NCBI GenBank assembly: GCA_021153185.1 | Contig: JAGKTY010000006.1 | Coordinates: 1 to 64,000 of the forward strand | Reading direction: 5' to 3' | DNA: 64,000 bases | Origin: Lachnospiraceae bacterium | GTDB lineage: Bacteria; Bacillota; Clostridia; Lachnospirales; Lachnospiraceae | Shown: positions 58,142 to 64,000 of the stretch, piece after piece | Position numbering within the stretch: position 1 is the first letter of the stretch | How the letters are laid out: the number at the start of each line of letters is the position of its first letter | The notes under the pieces: generated by a model | The model's database searches: none | What the model was told of the DNA's origin: nothing | What the model saw: only the letters and a program-made list of their open reading frames with translations | Made by a program: the position numbers and the translations under genes

Positions 58142-61100
58142 TTAGTCAAGTTTTAATAGGTCAACTTTGGTGACATCAATATCTCCGAAGCCTTTTACTT
58201 CTTTGACTTCCGTCTTTGTTGTACCTGACATACTCAGGTTACTGATGCACGTTTGTGCCTCAAGATAAATATTGAATGAACCATTGTTATTCAGGTAAGA
58301 AAGCGGCAAATAAATTGCATAGGTCTCACCGTTTAAAATCTCGGAAGCTGTTGTTGTATTGCCCTTGGCATCAACAATCTCCTGCAGATTATTGAGCTTA
58401 TCGCCAATTGAGTACTTATAAGTACCATCGGACTGTTTCTCACGATTTACCTTGTAAACGTCGAACTCAAGCTCTTTTACATAATGTGTTGAACCGCCGA
58501 CCGTAATCTTAGTCAGGTCTTTTAACGCGCCGAGCGAATTCTTTGCACCTGCATTAACCAGACTATCGAGCGTATACGATGTCACACTATCTCCCTGCTG
58601 ACCTTTGCTGTTTTTGTTGTAATATACAATGTCTGCAGAATTGCGGCTTTCACGTGCTTCCGACTCAGCGCCTGTCGCACTATCCTTCTGTGTTACCTGT
58701 TTGTAAGAGATAATGCCATGTTCGTCCTTGATGTATCCCGGAACATACTCTGTCTTACCATCTGCACTCAAGAGTTCAAGCATCTCTACATAGAACTTAA
58801 TCGAAATACGTTTCTGACCTTTCTTAAAGTCCGTATCGGTAATCTTGAAGTAAAGCGGCGTCTTATCCTTATCCGCAATAGTACCTGCATCCGCATTCTG
58901 TTTTGAGTTTGGATTGACAAATTTGTAGTCGTAGTCACCCTTATCTTCATTCCATCTGATAGATGAATCAAGTGCCTTCGTTACGCCCTTCTTGTCATAC
59001 TCATTTGCTGCATATGCTGTTCCGTCCTCTTTTACCGGTTTGGTGATATTGCTATCATACGGAATCGGTATTGTCTCAATCGGACTCATCGTCGTATCTG
59101 CTGTCTCGTAGAAGCGTACAATCGGTGCCGTATCCGCTGCTTTGTAAGCTGCAAGAAGTGTGTTTACAAAGAGCTTCTGCTCATTGGCTGATGTAATTGC
59201 ACCATGACCTGCACCGGTGTAGGTGACGTTTCCTCTGTTGTAAATAAAATAGTTGTCTGCTCCGTTTCCAGGAGAAGCGGTGTATACAGAAGAACTTCCA
59301 TCTACGCCACGGCTTTTACCATTTTTATATCCGAGCGTATACCATACAACGGTATCGGCAAGTCCATCGTTATCGGCATCTGTCTCCTGGTCAAGTGCAA
59401 AATACTGACCATGTGTCTTGGAAATCATAAAACTCCTTGGAATATGATACGGATACTCGGTCAGCATACCGTCATTTTCCTGGTCAACATACATACTAAT
59501 CGCGTAATTTCCATCAAAATTATGCCACGGAATGGAAGCCATATAGTACATATTAGTAGGTGATTTCTTAAACCAGTTTATCATCGAATATGTGTTACCC
59601 TGCGTAGCCGCTGAGAACATTTTTCTGCCGCTTCCAGGTTCATATGCAACCGCACGGTTTTTGCCTTCCACTGCCTCTGCAACCGTAAGCGTATTGCCCG
59701 ATACTGTCACAGCAGAATCTTCATTCCATGCAAAGGAACCATGTCCGCCGTTTGTACCGGTTGTCGTTTTTGCTGCCTGAAGGAGCTGCGCATTGCCTGT
59801 CTTGACACCATAGCGATCCATACCGACAAGGTCACGCATTGTCGCATCCTGTGCTGTTGCATTATTTGTAAACATGATAAAGTCATGTGCCAAAAGCACC
59901 GGCTTGCCGGAATCGATAAACGCCTTGATTCCATTGAGCGCATCCTGCTTATTCACACCCGGATAGTCATCACCAAAGCCAAGTACGAGCATATCAACAC
60001 CCAAATCATTGAGTGTCGCATCATCCGGCTCTTTCAGCGCCACACCATTGGCATCTGTCATCACCCTGTTGTTAAAATATGCCATAGCGCCATCTTTTGC
60101 GATTGCCTCCTTGTGCGTTGCATCTGCATAATATTTCACATATTCATTACAGAATTCAGCATTTAACTTGATGGTATTTACATAAACATCATAGTCCGGA
60201 ACATTTGCAAGATATTTACCAAAGCCTTTACTTGTACCCTTCTGTGCCTTCTGCAAATCAAATCCATCTTTCCCTTTTTCGCTGTCTTTAATCAGCTGCA
60301 GAATCTTAATACGTTTCTTCTCGCCACCGACTGCACTATATCCCTTGTGCGTTGCCTGAATGGTTGGCTCTCCAATCTTTTCAACACGCAGACACCATGG
60401 GATGATGCCGACATATCCGGTCGGTACTGCACGTGTGAGCGAGTATGTCTTACCTTCTTCGAGGTTGTAAACCATCTCGGCACCGTCTGCAGTGACTTCC
60501 GCCTCCTGTCCTGTCAGCTTATCGACAATCATCGCATCGCTACATTCCTCATCATCCGAGAAACGACCATCCGCATTGACATCGACAAACAATTTAACCG
60601 TATAGCCATCGGTTGCCGCTGTCGTAGAGACACCGGAAATAGCAAACTCATATTCCAAATCCACATCTTCACTGAACTTACCGTTCGCATCTTTGTTAAT
60701 GTATACAATCGTGCTTGTGTCTATTACATCATTTACCAATGAATATGTATACTCAAGCGGCTGTTTGGAAACCTCCAGATACAGCTGCGGTGCATTCAAA
60801 TATTCAGCAATGGTTTCTCTGGTTACCCAGCCATTGTCCACGTCAGCTTCACTGATAAAGTTACGATAGCCTGTTGTTCCGATTCCGTTACCTGATATCT
60901 GTGGCACCTGATTGCCTGACACATACTCCCGCTTATCATAATCAAATGTATATCCGTTTGCAAACTGGAACAGTTCATACATATTGGAACTATTATCAAT
61001 TCGACCGTGGTCCGCAATATCATTGGCAATATTACAATCTGTCAGATGCGCTGTTGGATTAATCTTCTTAACACCGTACTCATCTGAACACATCAAATCA

Positions 61101-63580
61101 CCGGCTACTACGATTGGATGTCCCGACTGTAAGTAGGTCTTAAGTTCATCCAATTTATCCGTTGTCAAATCATTTCCGGTATAGCGAGTTTTGACAAATT
61201 TACCGTTTTCATCACTCAATATCTTTGCAAAGTCTGAACGATTACCTAATTCTACCAAATCACCAATATTATAATAGACCATTCCGTCCATATTATTGTC
61301 TTTAAAGTTGGTAATCAAGGCATTTACATCATCCGTATTATCCTTAAGTATGTGTGATGTACCGGTTCTAACATTGAAGCCCTTTTTATCACCATTTAAT
61401 GAACTTGCACCAATCTGTGAACCGATGTAAACAAGGTCATAGTTTTCAAACAAACTCTCGTTCTTACAGTTAAACTCAGAAACCGTCATTGATGTGAAGG
61501 AAACAAAGTTCTGTTTGCCATCTTTCGTCCATCTCTCGTCTATGTATTTCTCGATAAATGCGTTACGGTTGTTTTTGATTGCCTCATTTGTGATATAGTC
61601 GAACTCTTCTGATTCATAGTTATTTGCATTGAATAAGAAGTCCGGTGTCGGCTGAATCTCCAAAATGTTAATCTCTGATTTGATGAGATTCATTGGGTAG
61701 TGCTTTGCACTCATAATGTACTGCACGATAATCGCCGGCGTCACATTCTCAGGAATAACAAAATTTGGACTTAATGTGTTGTAATTCTTTACTTCAGCAA
61801 CAACCTGATTGAATGCGCCTACACTTGCCGCAAGCGTATACTGTGATCTGAAATCGCCGTTTGCAAAGAAATCATGACAGTCTACCATTGCCTTTGTCTG
61901 TGTGAACAGACTCATGCGGTGGTCATATACATAGACATTGCCTGTCACGAGGTTACCCTCATAGGTCTCAAGCATGGAAGCCTTAAGATCCGCCATTAAC
62001 GCCGAGTTTCCAAGCACAGTAGACGCATCTTCTGTAATCGTATATGTCGTATCGTCAAATAAACTCTTGTAATTTTCATTTTGCGCAATCGCAGTCTGAT
62101 CCTTTTGCAGGAGCATCCAGAAGAGCTTATCGATATTGGAATTGCCGCCCTCTTTGTATGCATCATAATCCATGATGACACCGGTGTGCGACTCAGAAGA
62201 TACTGTCGCATTGTAAATAGCTGCAGCTGCAGCTGCTGAAAGGTCACCTTTGGCTGCAAATGCCTCAGCAGTACCTGAAAGATAAATCAAGTGTGCATCC
62301 TTTATATTTGCTGCTGTTACTTCACTTGCTTTAATCTGTTTAATATTGACATTGATCGTGCTATTGCGGTCTCCAAGTACAGCTGATCTAAACCAGTCTG
62401 TATTGTAGTATTTCATATTGCCGTTTGCAGCCAAAGAATAAACATATGGCTGTGTCGCATAGCCCCAGTATTTGCCGTCCGTTTCTTCATAGAAATAGAG
62501 TTCTCCACCGTCCGTTACATACTCAATGCCTTCAGGAAGCGGACAATATCTCTTTGTTCCGTCGAACTGATATCCGCCGATAAAGTATTTGGCAGAAAGA
62601 TCAGGCTCAACAAGTGTCGCTGTTCCATACTGCGGAAGCTCGTAATTGCCGTAGTTTGTCACACTTTGATATCCCGTTACGCCGTTTTCGTCATCACTTG
62701 TTCTGACGTCTCCGTCGTCCTCAGATGAATCCTGCGGTGCCGGATCATCACCATTCATGTCAAAGACTGCCGTATCATCATCCAGTGCAATCGTCTCATC
62801 AAACGAATTGGCACTGACTGAAATCGTTTCAGGAGCATCTGCTTCATTGCCACTGACAGAATTACCGCTCACAGAATTGCCGCTGACGGAATCATCATCG
62901 TCATCGTTATCTGTATCATCACTTTCCGGTTCTTCTCCGGAGCCCTCAGGTGTTGCGTCGTCTGTCTTGTAAATATAACCGTCTACCAGCGTATAACCTT
63001 CCTGCAACTTATAATGTGGAATATCCGTCACATCTTTTTGCACTCTCGTATAGTTGCCTCTTGCAAACATATATTTCGGGTCAACATTGGCTTCCACGCC
63101 GGTACCATCTACCGTCTTACTCTGACAGATAAGCGGCATAACATCACCCTTCCAAGCTCCATAAAACGGATAGTCTGTGATATCTCCGCTGTAATCCGGC
63201 TCATTTCCGTTTGAATTAATCAAACCATACATGCGCATCTCAAGATAATGGTCGAGCTGTTCTTTCTTATCCGTAACCGTAAGATCCGTTCTAAACTGCT
63301 GCTTAAAATACGTCGATTTGGAAGCATCAGCAATAAAATCCTTATCTCCATTTGAGACAAACACACCCAACTCCTCATAATTTTGGGTCTTCTCAGGTAC
63401 GATTTCAACGATCCTTACTTCTGTCAGTCCTGTTACAAACGTCTGCATATCCTTTAACAGATATGCCGCCTGTGCATCTCTTTGTCCCTGCAATATCTGA
63501 CACGCCAGAATCGAAACAATGAGCACAAACGACATTGCACCGACTATTAATTTTTTGTGTTGATACCATACCTTTTTCAT
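58142..63580 (-). CDS. Very large exported DUF5057-like protein
   Basis: An 1812-residue protein with an N-terminal signal/anchor (about 10-30, LIVGAMSFVLIVSILACQIL; LACQ resembles a lipobox). Near 220-260 is a linker of SGNSVSGN repeats and acidic stretches. Several ~300-residue units each open with a 'nucleus' strand such as VRIVEIVPEK, INILEIQPTPDF and KRIKILQLIKDS and later have hydrophobic LVVLGFGDD / IVVAGDLM-type strands with YL or YY pairs. Possible calcium loops are DVNADGRFSDDEE and DADNDGLADT. The C-terminal ~500 residues (VRFYETADTTMSPIETIPI onwards) are Ser/Asp/Lys-rich beta-type. Family name DUF5057 is my best recollection for such Clostridial proteins. Function unknown; probably cell-surface. 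It is cotranscribed with the preceding partial gene (23 bases apart). Confidence 0.6.
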   Translation of the reverse strand: MKKVWYQHKKLIVGAMSFVLIVSILACQILQGQRDAQAAYLLKDMQTFVTGLTEVRIVEIVPEKTQNYEELGVFVSNGDKDFIADASKSTYFKQQFRTDLTVTDKKEQLDHYLEMRMYGLINSNGNEPDYSGDITDYPFYGAWKGDVMPLICQSKTVDGTGVEANVDPKYMFARGNYTRVQKDVTDIPHYKLQEGYTLVDGYIYKTDDATPEGSGEEPESDDTDNDDDDDSVSGNSVSGNSVSGNEADAPETISVSANSFDETIALDDDTAVFDMNGDDPAPQDSSEDDGDVRTSDDENGVTGYQSVTNYGNYELPQYGTATLVEPDLSAKYFIGGYQFDGTKRYCPLPEGIEYVTDGGELYFYEETDGKYWGYATQPYVYSLAANGNMKYYNTDWFRSAVLGDRNSTINVNIKQIKASEVTAANIKDAHLIYLSGTAEAFAAKGDLSAAAAAAIYNATVSSESHTGVIMDYDAYKEGGNSNIDKLFWMLLQKDQTAIAQNENYKSLFDDTTYTITEDASTVLGNSALMADLKASMLETYEGNLVTGNVYVYDHRMSLFTQTKAMVDCHDFFANGDFRSQYTLAASVGAFNQVVAEVKNYNTLSPNFVIPENVTPAIIVQYIMSAKHYPMNLIKSEINILEIQPTPDFLFNANNYESEEFDYITNEAIKNNRNAFIEKYIDERWTKDGKQNFVSFTSMTVSEFNCKNESLFENYDLVYIGSQIGASSLNGDKKGFNVRTGTSHILKDNTDDVNALITNFKDNNMDGMVYYNIGDLVELGNRSDFAKILSDENGKFVKTRYTGNDLTTDKLDELKTYLQSGHPIVVAGDLMCSDEYGVKKINPTAHLTDCNIANDIADHGRIDNSSNMYELFQFANGYTFDYDKREYVSGNQVPQISGNGIGTTGYRNFISEADVDNGWVTRETIAEYLNAPQLYLEVSKQPLEYTYSLVNDVIDTSTIVYINKDANGKFSEDVDLEYEFAISGVSTTAATDGYTVKLFVDVNADGRFSDDEECSDAMIVDKLTGQEAEVTADGAEMVYNLEEGKTYSLTRAVPTGYVGIIPWCLRVEKIGEPTIQATHKGYSAVGGEKKRIKILQLIKDSEKGKDGFDLQKAQKGTSKGFGKYLANVPDYDVYVNTIKLNAEFCNEYVKYYADATHKEAIAKDGAMAYFNNRVMTDANGVALKEPDDATLNDLGVDMLVLGFGDDYPGVNKQDALNGIKAFIDSGKPVLLAHDFIMFTNNATAQDATMRDLVGMDRYGVKTGNAQLLQAAKTTTGTNGGHGSFAWNEDSAVTVSGNTLTVAEAVEGKNRAVAYEPGSGRKMFSAATQGNTYSMINWFKKSPTNMYYMASIPWHNFDGNYAISMYVDQENDGMLTEYPYHIPRSFMISKTHGQYFALDQETDADNDGLADTVVWYTLGYKNGKSRGVDGSSSVYTASPGNGADNYFIYNRGNVTYTGAGHGAITSANEQKLFVNTLLAAYKAADTAPIVRFYETADTTMSPIETIPIPYDSNITKPVKEDGTAYAANEYDKKGVTKALDSSIRWNEDKGDYDYKFVNPNSKQNADAGTIADKDKTPLYFKITDTDFKKGQKRISIKFYVEMLELLSADGKTEYVPGYIKDEHGIISYKQVTQKDSATGAESEARESRNSADIVYYNKNSKGQQGDSVTSYTLDSLVNAGAKNSLGALKDLTKITVGGSTHYVKELEFDVYKVNREKQSDGTYKYSIGDKLNNLQEIVDAKGNTTTASEILNGETYAIYLPLSYLNNNGSFNIYLEAQTCISNLSMSGTTKTEVKEVKGFGDIDVTKVDLLKLD

Positions 63581-63603
63581 ACTAATTCTCCACTACGTTT
63601 CTG

Positions 63604-64000
63604 TTACTGCTCACGCCAATAACGGTTTGCTTTGTTGTACACATATGTATTGTTGTTGTATGACAACATATATTTGTTTTTTTCAAGCCTTTTGATGTTC
63701 ACGGCTGTGTTCTTCGGTCCAAGTTTAACTGGTTTATTAGCATTCACAGCCAAAGTTCCTACTTTATCCTTGAACTCCTTGTTTTCCGGTGTCGGAATGA
63801 AAATATCCGTTCCTTCCACATTGGCAACATAAACCTTGTACTCCGTATAAGAAGCTTTGGCACTAATTTCCTTTGTTTTTGCACCACTCGCCAAATCTGC
63901 CGCACTAAAGCAGTTATAAAAATGATCGATGCCGACGCGCAGCGTAATTGCATCTACCGGATACTGTTTCGAAACCTTTTCATTGATTGCATTGACGTTA
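63604..64000 (-). CDS. C-terminal part of an exported-type protein, cut by the window edge
   Basis: The open frame runs from beyond 64000 to a stop at 63604; at least 132 residues are visible (NVNAINEKVSKQYPVDAITL at the edge). A TTG at 63894 is internal, not a likely start. The composition (Asn, Lys, Tyr, Val-rich, KYMLSYNNNTYVYNKANRYW at the end) suggests an extracellular beta domain. It lies 23 bases before the DUF5057-like gene, so they form one operon. No family is recognised. Confidence 0.6.
   Translation of the reverse strand, partial: NVNAINEKVSKQYPVDAITLRVGIDHFYNCFSAADLASGAKTKEISAKASYTEYKVYVANVEGTDIFIPTPENKEFKDKVGTLAVNANKPVKLGPKNTAVNIKRLEKNKYMLSYNNNTYVYNKANRYWREQ

Overview
The window reads as a chromosomal segment of a motile, flagellated member of the Lachnospiraceae (Clostridia, Firmicutes). 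The evidence is the Firmicutes-type fla/che operon (fliY, cheC, cheD, flhF, flhG, motE-like, codY beside flgB), a pyruvate phosphate dikinase, secreted proteins with VSGN repeats, moderate-to-low GC, and strong GGAGG ribosome sites. Genus is not decided from the sequence alone. Almost every gene is on the minus strand, so transcription runs from high to low coordinates.

Region 1 (1-7900) is accessory: a 5'-truncated Rpn/PD-(D/E)XK transposase-nuclease, a GH5-like lipoprotein glycosidase, the remnant of an XRE regulator, a zinc-ribbon membrane protein with duplicated OB domains, a divergent pair (HTH-like protein and Hanks-type Ser/Thr kinase), and a nuclease-fold protein. Region 2 (7900-20180) is housekeeping and mixed: ppdK flanked by two different tandem-repeat arrays, a GAF-GGDEF diguanylate cyclase, a lone Hpt protein, DegV, a VTT-family membrane protein, a CmpB-like membrane protein, a PlsC-like acyltransferase, an SCP2-domain protein with a basic tail, and rpsB-tsf.

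Region 3 (20263-54849) is one long colinear motility cluster: flgB flgC fliE fliF fliG fliH fliI fliJ motE-like fliK flgD TIGR02530-type flgE | motA motB fliL fliM fliY cheY fliO fliP fliQ fliR flhB flhA flhF flhG ycgR(PilZ) cheB cheA cheW cheC cheD (small TM protein) fliA fapA (103-aa unknown) (SwrB-like DUF6115) (MltG-like membrane protein). It encodes the rod/hook, MS and C rings, export gate, stator, chemotaxis core and sigma-28. Filament, cap and hook-associated genes, flgM, csrA/fliW and cheR are absent from this window. A sigma-A-like promoter precedes flgB, a hairpin plus a second good promoter separates flgE from motA, and a strong terminator ends the cluster at about 20165.

Region 4 (55030-64000) holds codY, topA and the end of a secreted-protein operon: a 1812-residue DUF5057-like exported protein and the C-terminal end of the gene before it, cut by the window edge.

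The order topA-codY-flgB...fliA-(swrB-like)-rpsB-tsf matches the Bacillus subtilis arrangement, with the xerC-clpQ-clpY segment missing. This ties the motility operon physically to a nutrient sensor (CodY) and to translation genes. Points for a second look are a CodY-box-like core in the flgB promoter spacer, a perfect hairpin at the predicted 5' end of the flgB transcript, a promoter whose -35 lies inside the upstream terminator before rpsB, the unknown proteins at the end of the motility operon, an extended FlgD, and several intergenic repeat families. No CRISPR array, tRNA, rRNA, prophage or complete insertion sequence was recognised.
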